Source of the DNA: Rostratula benghalensis
Taxonomy: Eukaryota; Chordata; Aves; Charadriiformes; Rostratulidae
DNA: 64,000 bases
Assembly (NCBI GenBank): GCA_013399305.1
Contig: VXAI01000451.1
Location: 1-64,000 of the forward strand
Direction: 5' to 3'
Shown here: piece after piece, positions 1 to 11,507 of the stretch
Position numbering within the stretch: the stretch's first letter is position 1
How the letters are laid out: each line of letters starts with the position of its first letter
Notes under the pieces: generated by a model
Seen by the model: only the letters and a program-made list of their open reading frames with translations
Told to the model about the DNA's origin: nothing
Databases searched by the model: none
Position numbers and translations under genes: made by a program

Positions 1-21
1 TTTTTTTTTTTTTTTTTTTTT
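1..21. repeat. Poly-T tract at window edge
   Basis: A run of 21 T opens the window. It may be the reverse complement of a retroposon A-tail whose body lies outside the window, or a simple homopolymer. No flanking target-site duplication can be judged because the left side is missing. Confidence 0.85.
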
Positions 22-2727
22 CCTTCATCAACGGCAGATGAATTTATTTTTATCCACCCATTCCTGTGGTAATCTGTCTCCCAGTTAATCCTGCTTGGAA
101 ATAGAAATGTACTCACTGAAATTTTGTATATTTAGAAATAGCATCGCCCAAGCAAGATGTATATAATGTGGAAGAGGAGGAGCCTTTAAAATATATAACC
201 GTATATTAGGAAAGCAAAAAGATTGACTTACTCAGAGTCTGGCATCCTTTAGTCATTAACCATGTCTTGATACAAGCCCTTGAGAAGGTGTTTGTAGTGT
301 TGTGGTTTCCTAACCTGCTGCAATCCCTGGCCCCAAAGCTTTTTGCCTACAGTTTGCAAGCTCTCCCTGCCTGCCCTTTTGGGGCTGTTTAGGGTAACCT
401 TCCCCCTGGGCTCCCACTTGGAGATTTTCCTTCTTGGAAACCAAACCCTCTCCTGCCTACAAACATCTAACAAAGATTTGGGGAATAAATGCAGAAGCAT
501 TATTTAATTCTAGTGAGGTTATGGGCTGGGGGGTGCCACCCGCCCTGCCTGGGGACTGGGGGAATGGGCAGAGAACGGGTGATTCTTGACAGGGTGCTGG
601 TTATGTAGGAGAATGTATTTAGGAGAATTTATTTAGAAGAACTAGATGATTTCTTTCCACTGATGAGGAATACGAGCACTCTCCCTCTTTGGCCATTCAG
701 AGTAGGTTATCTGCAGTGACTGGAAGAACTGAACATTAACCCAGGTGTAGCTTTCTAAGGCAAATTAGATTTTTAGTTTTACATGGTGCTTTGCCACAGT
801 TTAAAAAAAAAAAACCAAACCCAACCCAGACCAGAGCAGATCTACTCACCCTGCCTTGAAATTAAATAAATTCTAATGTTAACAATGATAATACAGACCC
901 TTTCTTGCTTTGTGGACGTGGGTTTTGAGCTGAAGTCTAACTCAAGCTCACTCTGCTGGGGTGCAGATTGCCTTTGTGACCCTATGGACAGCAGAGTCCT
1001 ATGCTTCTGCTTCATAAAAATCATTTCTTTCTCGGGAGAATTAAAGCAAACGGCATGAGAGCGGTCCATATGTATAAGCCGTGTACGGTTATTCTTACAA
1101 TTACAAGTAAGATAGCGATAATTACCATGGCAATTTGTTTCTTTATGGATGAGGGTTCTTCAAATAGATGCAGAAATATCTCTCCTCTGTCTCTGTATCC
1201 TTATGTTTAGCTTTCCTCCGAGATAAAGGTTTCACAGCAAACATTTTAAGGAAATTGATGGTGCTTATAGGAAAGCTTTGCTTTTAGAAATGTTATAGCA
1301 CTTTTCACTAGTCATAGAACTGTCTAAATAAAAATTTGCCCTTAAGAGATCCCACATGGTATTTAATATCCAAGGGGGATGGTGGTAGCTGCCCAAACTC
1401 GGGAAAAGCATCCATGGGTGATGAGGGTGGGATGCAGGTGGGTTCCCGGCAGCTGGAAGGCAGCGGGGGTGTCCTGTGACCCCTCAATGTGCTGAGCTTG
1501 GCTTCAGCCCTCACTGGTGGATGAAGGATCCTGCTTTCATCACCAGCATCATCACCTGATGGTCCTTACGGGCTGCCCTTGCTTTACCATCAGTGCCAAA
1601 AAAAAAGCAGCGGCTTTTGCCCCCCAGCCCCCGGAAGGATGTAGACGTGGTTAGTTACCCGAAGAATTGATTTGTCAAGTAAATTATTCAGTAAAGATGG
1701 CAAAATTAATTGAACAGCGTGTTTTAACAAATGGAATCTGACTGGATTTATTGTGCATGTTCGTGAGACCAGCCCTGCCTTTTGATTTAGGTTTCCCCAG
1801 CTATGTCACTTGGCAATGTAAATTTGAATTTCTGCATCCAATTCTGGAATTTTGCTCTTGACTCCTTAGGTATCAGCATCATGTCCTGTAGTTAACACCA
1901 ATTCTAAAATCCAGGTTATTGGAAACAGGTAAACTTGACTTAGGTTATGATTAAAACTTTTTTATTTTGCGAATAATAATTTACATGTATTTACATTGAG
2001 GGATTTAATAAAATCATTTTATTATTATACAAATTCAGAGCCATGTCTTTTTGCATAAACCTGGAAAAATGTCTCTTGAAATATATCTATAATACACGTT
2101 TGAAGTCCATTCCTTTTGTTGCTCTAGATGAGGAAGGAAACAGTTTCCCAAGCCTAATAAACAGGATTTTTTCTTTTTTAGACTGGATGCCCTTATCCGG
2201 CATGGCCTGCCACGTGCAGGTGAGGGCTGCAGGGCTCTCCCAGAGCGGTGGCAGGAGCTTTGCTGATGGGTACCTTTGGGTGTCCCATCACAAGTGCTTG
2301 TGGGAAGTGCCTGGAGGATGCAGGAGTGAAAACGGGGTTCTCCCCTCTGCACTTCAGATGCCGAGTTTGGAGCTGCCCAGCTCCTGCTGGTGCCTGGGGA
2401 ACCAGGAGGCAGGTACTGAGGGGTAGGTCCTGCAAGGTACACAAGTGCTGTCTTGGGATGTGTACTTAATTCTGAATTTATGCAATTCTGGTGGTCTTTG
2501 GTCGCAGCTCTGTGGAGGGCAGCTCTGAGGGTGCAGCTGCTGAAGGGCAACATCAGCATCTCCTCTTCCTTCTCTCTACCAGCTCCAGCAGCAGAAAGAC
2601 CGGAGAGATACTGGTTCCTGTGGTGCACCCGCTCCTCAGAAGTCATGATGAGGAGAGATACTATTTTTCTGATGATGGTTTTCATTGCAGTGTTCATAAT
2701 TGTCAGGAATTTCTTGTTTCTCACAAC
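22..2727. other. Non-genic AT-rich interval
   Basis: No gene is supported here. A short A-run with an A/C-rich tail lies at 803-831 (A12, then CCAAACCC-type units). The stretch 1680-2040 is AT-rich and repeat-free. A 229-codon open frame on the minus strand (2035-2724) spans a moderately GC-rich patch, but its product is Ser/Pro-rich, matches nothing I recognise, and plus-strand frames are open over the same bases. I therefore do not call it a gene. The patch 2180-2640 is GC-richer than its flanks and unexplained. Confidence 0.6.
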
Positions 2728-3197
2728 AGGAAAGTTCTTGAGGGGCTGGAGTGGGTCCAGAGAAGGGCAGTGGATCTGGTGAGGGGTCTGGAGAACAAGT
2801 CTTGTGAGGAGAGGCTGAGGGAGCTGGGGGTGTTCAGCCTGGAGGAGGCTGAGGGGAGACCTTCTCGCTCTCTACAGCTCCCTGAAAGGAGGGGGTAGCC
2901 AGGGGATATTGGTCTCTTCTCACAAGGAACAGGGGTTGGGACAAGAGGGAATGGCCTCAAGTTGCACCAGGGGAGGTTTAGGATGGACATCGGGAAAAAA
3001 TTTCTCCACCTAAAAGGTTGTGAAGCCTTGGCAGAGGCTGCCCAGGGCAGTGGTGGCATCACCATTCCTGGAGGGATTTCAAAGCCAGGCAGAGGTGGTG
3101 CTGAGGGACATGGGTCAGGTGTTGGGTTTGTCAGTGTTGGGTTGACTCAATGATCTGAAGGTCCCTTCCAATGCAGACAATTCTATGATTCTATGAA
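2728..3197 (+). mobile_element. CR1 LINE, 5'-truncated, 3' end intact
   Basis: CR1 is the dominant avian non-LTR retrotransposon. New copies are usually 5'-truncated and end in a short octamer repeat rather than poly-A. This copy shows the expected order: a GGGGCTGGAG/GTCCAGAGAAGGGCA block near 2740-2770, GAGGAGAGGCTGAGGGAGCT near 2807-2826, CACCAGGGGAGGTTTAGGATGG near 2965, GCTGCCCAGGGCAGTGGTGG near 3040, and AAGGTCCCTTCCAATG followed by ATTCTATGATTCTATGA at the 3' end. About 470 bp of the roughly 4.5-kb full element remains. No intact reverse transcriptase or endonuclease frame is present, so it cannot move on its own. The minus-strand copy at 60045-60440 appears to be of the same subtype. 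Confidence 0.93.
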
Positions 3198-3514
3198 TTG
3201 CTGTTCCTAAGCCTGTTAGATATTTAATAACTGATTTTTTTTCCTCTTGGTTGTTAGAATTCGTTTCTGATTTCCTTACAGTAAATATTTTTGGTAGATT
3301 GTATGACCAGAAAGACAAATCTGTTAGGTCAACTTTGATTACATTGGGGAGACATATTCCATTGTGTAATTCACTGGGGTCTGCACTACTCTTAAAGCAA
3401 AACATAAAGCTACCTCAAATGTCAGAGTTTGATAGATTCAAAACACGTCCCCTCCAAACTCCATTAGGCCTTCAAATCTTTGTTCCTCCCACTCCTGCCT
3501 TCCGGAGATTTATT
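3198..3514. other. Spacer between two CR1 copies
   Basis: This is about 320 bp of AT-rich DNA with no recognisable element. It separates two same-strand CR1 copies that differ in subtype, so they look like independent insertions rather than one interrupted copy. Confidence 0.6.
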
Positions 3515-3842
3515 CCATGTCAGAGGCACTTCTCCCAGGAAACACTCAGGACAATTCAATCTCCCTTTCATGGTGTCTCCGGGATGAAAGTCATGTTCTG
3601 TGTAAGGGAAGGAGGTTCAGATTGGATATTAGGAAAATTTTTTACCCTGAAAGTGTTATCAAGCCCTGGAAGGGGCTGCCCAGGGAAGGGGTTGAGGCAC
3701 CATCCCTGGAGGTACTTGAAATCCATGTTGACATAATGCTTAGAGACATGTTTTAGGGATTTTTTTTTATCATTTGGGTTGATGGCTGGACTAGATGATC
3801 TTAAAGGTCCCTTCCAACCCGGGCAATTTTATGATTCTATGA
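3515..3842 (+). mobile_element. CR1 LINE, diverged 3' fragment
   Basis: CR1 landmarks seen in order are GGCACTTCTCCCAGGAAAC near 3526, GGTTCAGATTGGATATTAGGAAAA near 3613, GGCTGCCCAGGGAAGGGGTTGAGGCACC near 3675, GGACTAGATGATCTTAAAGGTCCCTTCCAACCC near 3788, then ATTTTATGATTCTATGA at the end. Between the first two landmarks the sequence departs from the usual form, which suggests age or a local rearrangement. The ending TTGGGTTGATGGCTGGACTAGATGAT differs from the first copy at 2728-3197, so this is another CR1 subtype. There is no coding capacity. Confidence 0.88.
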
Positions 3843-6094
3843 AACTTATGGAAAATATATTCTTTCTTTCAGTGCAGCGTAATCAAACATTTTGAGGGTA
3901 TGATGCAAAGGACAACACCCACAAAGCTGTGCAAGCAGAATAACACAAAACAAGAGTGAATGTGACTGCTAAGGTGGGTGCTGGCTGAAATGGTGTCTGC
4001 CTAAGGACGTGTCCCAGCAGGAGAGGCTTGGCAGAATGGATCCAGTGGAATTGTAGGAACTCTGGGAATGACTACAAAATTGTAAGATATTTCTATGGGG
4101 ACATCGGTGGTGCAGAAAAAATGCATTTTAAGTCAAGAGATGGGAAATTCTGCAAAATAATTTTGTTTGATGTTTTAACAAAATTTCACTGGATGCTATT
4201 TCATAACATTCCCCCCCAAACCTATGGGCTGTTTGCAGGCAGAAACGAGAACTTTTAGTGGGACTTATGTATTGAAGATGTTTGTTTCTAGCTATGCTTT
4301 CCTGTGCTGTTGTCGATTTAACAGTTTTACAGGTTTCATGCTGACGGTGTGAGTATAAATAAGTGGTTTGCTTGACTGTGATTTGGGATGTGCAGCTTCC
4401 CAACAGCTGAGTCAGCCATTTTTCTAAAGAATTAGAAGAAACCGTGTAACCAGTACTGAATGGTGGTATTGAGATGAAGCTGGGATGAAGTTTTTTTCAG
4501 AATGGAGGGAAAAAGTCAGTCTTTCGTACCTTTGCCCTGGTTCTGATTGCACAGGAGACTAGTGACAGGTAAGTTGAGCTCCGATTGTGGTGGGATTTTC
4601 CTCTGTTTGTTCCATCTAGAACTTAAATTGGCCTCTTCTAAGAGTTTTGTTCCATACAACGGAAAAGTTTAGCCTTGTTTGCCATGGCTGTCTTTTGGTT
4701 TTGCCAACCCCGGGAATAGATGCTGTTGAAAAACATACCCATACCACTGCAAACAGAATTTTTCACTTTTGAAAATGCAGTTGTTCACTCCTGAATAAAT
4801 AAAGCTCTGACTGGGTGTGAACTTCTGTGAGCAGGAGTCTCTTGTCAGCAGCTGAATCTGTTCTCCGTGCTAGTTGTCTACTTTTCTTGTTGCAGAATTA
4901 CTGAGTCTCAACCAAAACTCAAAATCTAAAAGTTAGAGAGCAGCTTATGTTCTGGTTTTGTACAGACAATGTGTATTTTGGCTCAGCTGTGGCCCAGGCA
5001 TGTTACAAGACAACTTTCCATACATTTAAGTGAGAGAATGTTTCCCCCCTGAAACGTGCATTATTTTTCTGCTGGGCGTTGTCTAATCCTGCATGTAAAA
5101 CTGGGGATAACAGGTCCAGGTACTATAAAAGTGCATTACAGGGTAAATGTCCCTTGCATTGTAAGCAAATATCTGATTTTTTGGGGGTGTTTTTTCTTGG
5201 TGCAAATGTGTTGTAACATAGTAGTTTTCTGGTGCATTACCAATACATCCGACACTTTCTTATGCTGATCATTGCAAAAAATGCACAACTCATAGCGTTT
5301 TAAGCATTGGCAAGATGTGCTTTAAGTAGTTGGGTAATCTTTTTATTGTTTAATATAATCTTAGAAATACACACCTGCGTGTATTACCTGTGCTTGTTAC
5401 GGAGACTTGGGGATGTTTTGGACTTTTTGTTTTGCACTACAGGTGATTCTCTCTTTATACATTTTTTTATGCCTGAACGTTGTAACCATAAAAATATTAG
5501 TACTTGGTCACCCCTTCAAAGGCAGTTCTGACAGTGTTCTTGTGGGCCGGGTACCGCCTTCATTTTCCTATGGGTTAAACTTCAGCAAAACTTGGTAAAT
5601 ACCAGGGTGTTTCGGTTAACAGTGGCTGCTGAAGAGTTTTGTTAAATCAGAAACATATTTTCACATGTATAGAGGGTTCAGAACTCACTTGTACTCCACA
5701 AATGTTAATAGTGACTTTTTCAAGCTTCCTGGTCGTCATCTATCAGAGAGGTTCGTCACAAACCCAACTTGCTGCCCCACATCCTCTCCGATTTAAAAGA
5801 CACCGAAGCTTTAGTCTCAGTATGAGCTTCAGGAGTCCCAAAGAGCAGTGTGCTGATGGAGAACAGCCTTCTCTTACTCTTTTTGGTTGTCAGCTTGAGA
5901 GGCCTCTGCCCCTTCCTGCTTGCTTTGTCTCGTTCTGCTACCCCTTCCCCATCCCATAAACTCCCCCCAAAACCAGAAAAGAAATAACAGGAAGGAACAG
6001 TTTCATGTGGCATGGCTAACAGCAACTGGTCACTTAAATCTCCAAAGTAATAAAGATAGATAAGTTACAATAATGGGGAAACATGTGCTTCTGC
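3843..6094. other. Non-genic AT-rich interval
   Basis: No gene, transposon or RNA gene was recognised. The sequence is mostly unique and AT-rich, with many short open frames of no recognisable product. 4600-5560 has no long homopolymers or CR1 words. Confidence 0.5.
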
Positions 6095-6179
6095 AAAAAA
6101 ACCCCAAAAAAACCCCAAACAAACAAACAAAAAAACCCAAACAAAAAAACCACCAAAAACACCTCAAACCAAAACCACC
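6095..6179 (+). repeat. A/C-rich simple repeat
   Basis: About 85 bases on the plus strand consist almost only of A and C, as AAAACCCC, CAAA and ACAAAC units with long A-runs. It resembles a decayed retroposon A-tail or an (A)n(C)n low-complexity tract. No body with CR1 words lies directly upstream. Similar tracts occur at 803-831, 10321-10362, 28596-28646 and 58962-59013, all with the A/C strand on plus. Confidence 0.85.
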
Positions 6180-8961
6180 TTGGGTTTTATTAAAAACCTT
6201 GTTATTATTCAGATGGCATCTGGCCCACAAATACCTGGATAGCCATCTTTACAAACCAAACCGAAACTTAGTGTGAATTTAACTGTTTTGGGGAGTTCAA
6301 GTTGTGAATCAGGGCGCTTGAATAAAACCAGACAAAAATATCATAAACAGTAAAAGCCTGTGAGATTTGTTCTGCCTGAAATAACCCCAGTTTCTGGGCT
6401 GGAAGTTGGAAATGCTTGTTAGCACCCTTTTCAGGAGTTATGTACCACTAGGGTACATGACTGAGAGGCATGCACTTAGAAAGAGGGTATAAAAGGTTGA
6501 TAAATCACAAAAAAGACATAATTTTATGTGGAAAAAATGCATTCGGCATTTTTTTTCCTGAGTAAAGTATGCAGAAAACCTGCTTAAATGGGGCATATAA
6601 TTTTTAATGAATCAGACCCTTTCTCCTAGGAAATGAAGCAAGTATGATAAATATGATGGAAACTGGTGAATATCTAGGGTCTAGTAATCATACCATATTT
6701 GAAATCCACCTGAGGGTTCATGTGAAAGGTAGTAGCTCAGAAGGATTACTCTATAGACTAGCAGGCTTTGAGGAACGGGGGATAAATTGAGGAGATTTGA
6801 TTGTAATCAATTAACAACAACAATAACAAGAAGTGCTACTGAAAATAGGGAGGCACTAGAAGAATGATTAGAAAGGCATTGGCAGGTTCCTTTTAGTAAA
6901 TCAAGAGCTCAGCTGCTGAAAAGATTATTTTTAAGGAATCCAGGCATTACTTTCTTAGGAAGGGGAAACCTCTCTTGTCTGATTTCCTTTACTTGACTAA
7001 AATTTTTCTGCTTGCTGAAAGTTTTAAAAATCCTTGTAAGAGGAAATTCTCCCAGCTAGCTTAAGTTCTGTCTTTTCTTTTTTTTTTTTTTTTTTTTTTT
7101 TTGGTGTACAACACATTAGTGAGATTGTGAGATTGTTTTGTTAAAGGCTTTTCTCTGTAGAGACAGCACGGGCTGTGCGGTGGGGGCGGTACCTTACAGT
7201 GTCAGCGGATGAAAAAATTCGGATTTTCACAGCTTTCCCATATTAAATCTGTTCCTGTGTTTCTGGAAATTAACATGAAGTTGTTGGTGCTGTGTTCCCA
7301 GTACGGAGCTGAGGTTCCAGACTGGGTAGACATCCTCTGCAACGCGTGCTGATTGGCAAAGATTAAGTCAAAGCAGCGGACAGTGTTTGCGTGCCTCTTG
7401 TGGGGATAAATGAGGCCAGTAAAATAATTCATTACTTTTAATAATAGGCTATAAACAGCAACTGCAAAGAAGCAGAGGATTTCTGGCAGAACGAAATACT
7501 CCCTTTACAGAAACCAGGAGAGAAATTAAATAATGGCCATCAGTATCGATTAACCGGGGCTGCATTTTCCTTTGATCAGGCTGACAACTGCCCATAGGCA
7601 TTAGGAAGTGTTTGTCTGGGATGCTGGAATCCCTCTCACTTTTTAAGTAGTTGAGGGAAAAACTGCTACCTTAGTAACTTCTCCTTGAAAAAACAGCCTC
7701 ATGGCAATCAAATGTTCTAACTCCTTTTCAGTGTGCAGTTGTTTGTTTAGAATTCAAAAGTAATTTAAAAAATTGTACCTGAGAAGTGAAACCTCAATCC
7801 CCAAAAAAACTTGTACATAAAATTTCTATTGGCTGGAGGATTGTCCTGTATCACCCTTCTATTCTCTCCACTCTTTCATTTCATGGGGACAGCAGTCATC
7901 ACCGTGGACTGGGCCAAGGTATCTCAAATTAGATTAGCCTTGTGGAAAATTTAAAATTATCTCTGAGTTTCCCCATCTTAATATGCAATTAAAGGAATTA
8001 ATGGCAATCAAAGGAAATCTGATTTTTTTTTGTTTGTTTGTTTTTTGGCACAGAGAGCCAAGTGAAAGACCCTTCCTTCAGAGTCGCTGGTCTTCAATGG
8101 GAAAGCTTAATTTGAAAGCTCTGGGGGGAACAAACCCTCACAAAGTTTCTGCAATTTCTCCACAAGGTTTTGAGGTTCCCAATGCAGGCATCAAGCTTGA
8201 GGGTGAAGGAAGTTGAGTTCTTTCTTATCACAATCTTTTCAGCAGGTTGGGAAAACTGCATCAAGCTGCACTTCGGATTCTGGGGACATTTTCATTGCTG
8301 TGTAGAAGCTCTCCTGATGACTAAAACCAGCATTATCATTAGAATTGTCAAGTAGAAGGATTTGAGAGGTAGGTTGGGAAAGACCCTACCATTGGATATT
8401 CCTATGGGATAGATCTGCCTTTCTCTAATCAAGGAAATGGGGCTACTTGGATTTAACCCATAAAAAAACTAGGTTTTGGGTTTGTGGTTCTTTCCTAGAA
8501 GATGACCCACGGCTTCAGGAACCAGGGTGCGAATTGTGAATCAGCCCTGAGTGTGAATCAGTCCTTGTGAAAACGTCCTGTTAAGCTTTTTTCAGGTAAA
8601 ATGAAGTCCAAACTGCAACACTACACTGAAAAGTCCCGTTGTTCCTTTCTACAAGGTCTGAAGTGGGGAAAAGTGTTGGCAATTGGAAATTCTGTGCAGA
8701 GTACATCTCTTGCTGCCTTTTCAGTTTCTTGGTAGGGTCTGAGGAACAGCCCTTGCATTTAAGTATCTCATGGACATTTTAATTGTTGTGACTCTTGGTG
8801 TCTGTTCAGTCAAACTTCCAAACTGGGAATTGTGCCTCTTGTTGGAGTACCATTTAAAGCTGTGTCTTGGAATGACTTACGGCTGCTCTCTGACTATATG
8901 GGCCACATATGAACTTTTTTCTGGGCCACAAAAAAATACCATGCTAAGAATTTTAAAATAC
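6180..8961. other. Non-genic AT-rich interval with T-runs
   Basis: No gene is supported. T25 lies at 7078-7102, preceded by a T-rich stretch. A T/G simple tract (TTTG units) lies at 8022-8046. The rest is unique AT-rich sequence; 6500-7020 is especially AT-rich and repeat-free. Confidence 0.5.
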
Positions 8962-9033
8962 TTTTTTTTTTTTTTTTTTTTTTTTTACTTTCCTAACANT
9001 TTTTTTTTTTTTTTTTTTTTTACTTTCCTAACA
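8962..9033. other. Single-N gap flanked by duplicated T-run and 12-mer
   Basis: T25 (8962-8986) is followed by ACTTTCCTAACA (8987-8998), then one N at 8999. T22 (9000-9021) and the identical ACTTTCCTAACA (9022-9033) follow. Repetition of the same homopolymer plus 12-mer on both sides of the only ambiguous base looks like two contig ends joined without merging their overlap. A true tandem duplication is possible but less likely. Confidence 0.8.
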
Positions 9034-11227
9034 TTACCTAGGGCACCTGAGGTCACTGGTTCAGTTTATGCAACTCCAGCCAAGAAAATGGCCTGTAATA
9101 AATTAGGAGTCCAAAGATATCAATGACAAAGGAGGAACTGGAAATAGGATGGACCGAAGGAATTAATTACTAACACCTATTAAGTAGGTTTTTTTTACAC
9201 CCAGATGCTGGGATCAGCTTGAATCCTTGAATAAACAAATGTCCTGTGAATACCTGGGGTAGGAAATGTATCTGATAATAATATATCCACAGCCTCTGGG
9301 CTCCCACAACCTAAGTCCTTGGGATTTTTTTTTTTTATTGCCTCTCCTGGTGATTTGGATGCTGGGGATCACTCTTGACCACAGTAACACCAAAATAAAA
9401 ATAACTTGCATTTCAAAGGAATATTTTATGTCTCATTTGTAATTTTCCTGTGCAAATTATAACAATTTGACAGTTCTCCTTGGGTACGTGTATTGTGTGG
9501 AAAGCATATGAGATGCATTCATATGCTATTTACTGTAATTGACTGCTTTTCATTGGCAGGGTGATTGCGTTTTCTCTGCTTACTTTTATAAGGAGTATTT
9601 TCTAATATTGGCCCCATATTTCAAATATTTGCCACTCACAATTTTATCTTAGCATGTATTTATTGCGTTTCTCTTTGACATTTGTAAAAGTCCTGCACTC
9701 TACAGAAACTTTTTGGATTTTATAGCTTCCCCCTTTATGATTATTTCTTTTCCTAAGATTAAATACTTCAATGGGAGCTTTAAAATGGTAAGATATTTGT
9801 ACCTGTCTTGCTGAGATTCTGCCATCCTCGGGGGCAGGGCAGCAGGGATAGGAGAACACGTAATTTTGAATTTTAACTCAGGATAAAGAGTTTCACTGTG
9901 AAGATGATACCAAAGAACTAAGTTTTAAAATGGTGTTCGTAAGGCCTGGCCATACCTGAGCCAGGTGGGACTCAATGGTGAGGGAACTGATGTTGGATTT
10001 TGGGCGTATCTATGTGACAGATCTTTTAATTACGTGAAGACTTTTTTCTCACAGTCTGCTTCTATTTCAAACTTTACTTAAAAATCCCTGTGATGTTATT
10101 AATCGATTCTTGAAGGGAGATACAACGTGCTTACCTCTTACCAGAGGGTTAGGCTACCTGTTAGATTGCTTGCTGTGAGCTCACTGGTTTCAGGAGAACG
10201 GCAGTGGAGCTGTGGAACACTCGTGCACTGCCCACAAGGTTATTTATTACAACATTTGAAAAATACATTTAACCAGAACAGAGGATTGCTTTATGTATGA
10301 TACATTGAGCCACTTCAGGTAAAAAAAACAAACAAAACCAAACCACAACCCAACAAACAAAGCCACCTAATGAACCTAGTATTAGGGTGAGAAATGAACT
10401 TAAAAATTACCTTCAGTTTTCTAGAGCTGTTTTGCCCAAAGACTGAGAGAACAGGTTTTCTGTGTCTGGGTGGACTGTGGTGTTTCCTGATGCCTGTTAT
10501 TTCCATACTCAAACAAAATCCTTCCTTGCTCCAGCTGAGTGTATATATGCTATGTGAAGCTGAAAATGTGGGGTATTTGTTGTATGGGACTTGTCTTCCC
10601 AGGTCACGTGTAACAGAGCACCATTGAGACTCAGCCATGGAAATCTGTGTTTACTAACAGTCCTTTACCAGTTCTTCTGAAGCCATTATTTCAAAGGTTT
10701 GGGGATCAGGATCATTTTGATTAATTGCTTGTTTAATTTGGATATTTTAGTTCACAGCCTCATGATCCCCTCACTTAACGCTGCTGTAGTTTGGGTCACC
10801 CTGCACCACTGAGGCAGGGGCAGTAAATTGGGATTTTGAGGGGAGATGAGAAAATCTGACTCTTAATTGCCATCCAGAAATGGAGCCTCTTTTTTGAATG
10901 TTTTGTCCAAAAGTTTCCCACCTACTGAACTGCACAGAAGTTAATTTCCTTTCAAAACAAGAAAAGATGGAGACGTTTCTGAAATCTGCATTGTTTAAAT
11001 CCAATACTTCAAGCTTCTTTTGCTCTTTAAGGTGTATGGAGTAAAAATACAGTAAACAGATTTTTTCAGTGTCAATTGTCAGTGGTGGCAGAATGTAGAG
11101 AAGTTTGGGACATTGGTTAAAAAAGACTGGATAATGACTCTCTTTTGTAACTCTGAGTCAGATGGCCAGGTATAATTAAAAGTAACTGAACAAAATAGAT
11201 GTTTTGTTAAATGTATAAACACTTCTT
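9034..11227. other. Non-genic AT-rich interval
   Basis: No gene is supported. It holds T12 near 9325-9336 and an A/C-rich tract at 10321-10362. The interval 9400-9860 is AT-rich and unique. Open frames here are short and overlap on both strands. Confidence 0.5.
10321..10362 (+). repeat. A/C-rich simple repeat
   Basis: A run beginning with A8 and continuing as CAAA/CCAAACC units. It is of the same kind as the tract at 6095-6179 and is probably a decayed A-tail or low-complexity expansion. Confidence 0.75.
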
Positions 11228-11507
11228 AATCTTTATCAGGGAGGGGACTCATAGCACAATGGTTTTAAACTGTGAGGGGAGATGGAGCTGAGCTGTGGGG
11301 AAGAAGTTCTTTGGGGTGAGGGTGGTGAGAGCCTGGCCCAGGTTGCCCCGAGAAGCTGTGGCTGCCCCATCCCTGGAGGGGTTCAAGGCCAGGTTGGAGG
11401 GGGCTTGGAGGGACCTGGGCTGGTGGGAGGTGTCCCTGCCCGGGGCAGGGGGTGCCACTGGGGGGGCTTTGGGATGTCTTCCATCCCAAACCATTCTATG
11501 ATTCCAT
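11228..11507 (+). mobile_element. CR1 LINE, young-looking 3' fragment
   Basis: The copy starts within CTTTATCAGGGAGGGG, a CR1 segment, and continues through GGTTTTAAACTG, GAAGTTCTTTGGGGTGAGGG, GCCTGGCCCAGGTTGCC, GCTGTGGCTGCCCCATCCC, TGGAGGGGTTCAAGGCCAGG and ACCTGGGCTGGTGGGAGGTG. It ends in CCATTCTATGATTCCATTC. Over the segment from GGGAGATGGAGCTGAGCTG to the GGCAGGGGGT block it differs from the copy at 17284-17578 at only a few bases. It carries a variant 3' region (GTGCCACTGGGGGGGCTTTGGG) in place of the usual TTGGAACTAGATGATC. It has no coding capacity. Confidence 0.93.

Noticed and set aside
2035..2724. 229-codon open frame on the minus strand, the longest in the window
   Set aside because: The product is low-complexity and unrecognised, other frames are open over the same bases, and there is no supporting splice or promoter context. 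Spurious frames of this size are expected in 64 kb of locally GC-rich DNA.
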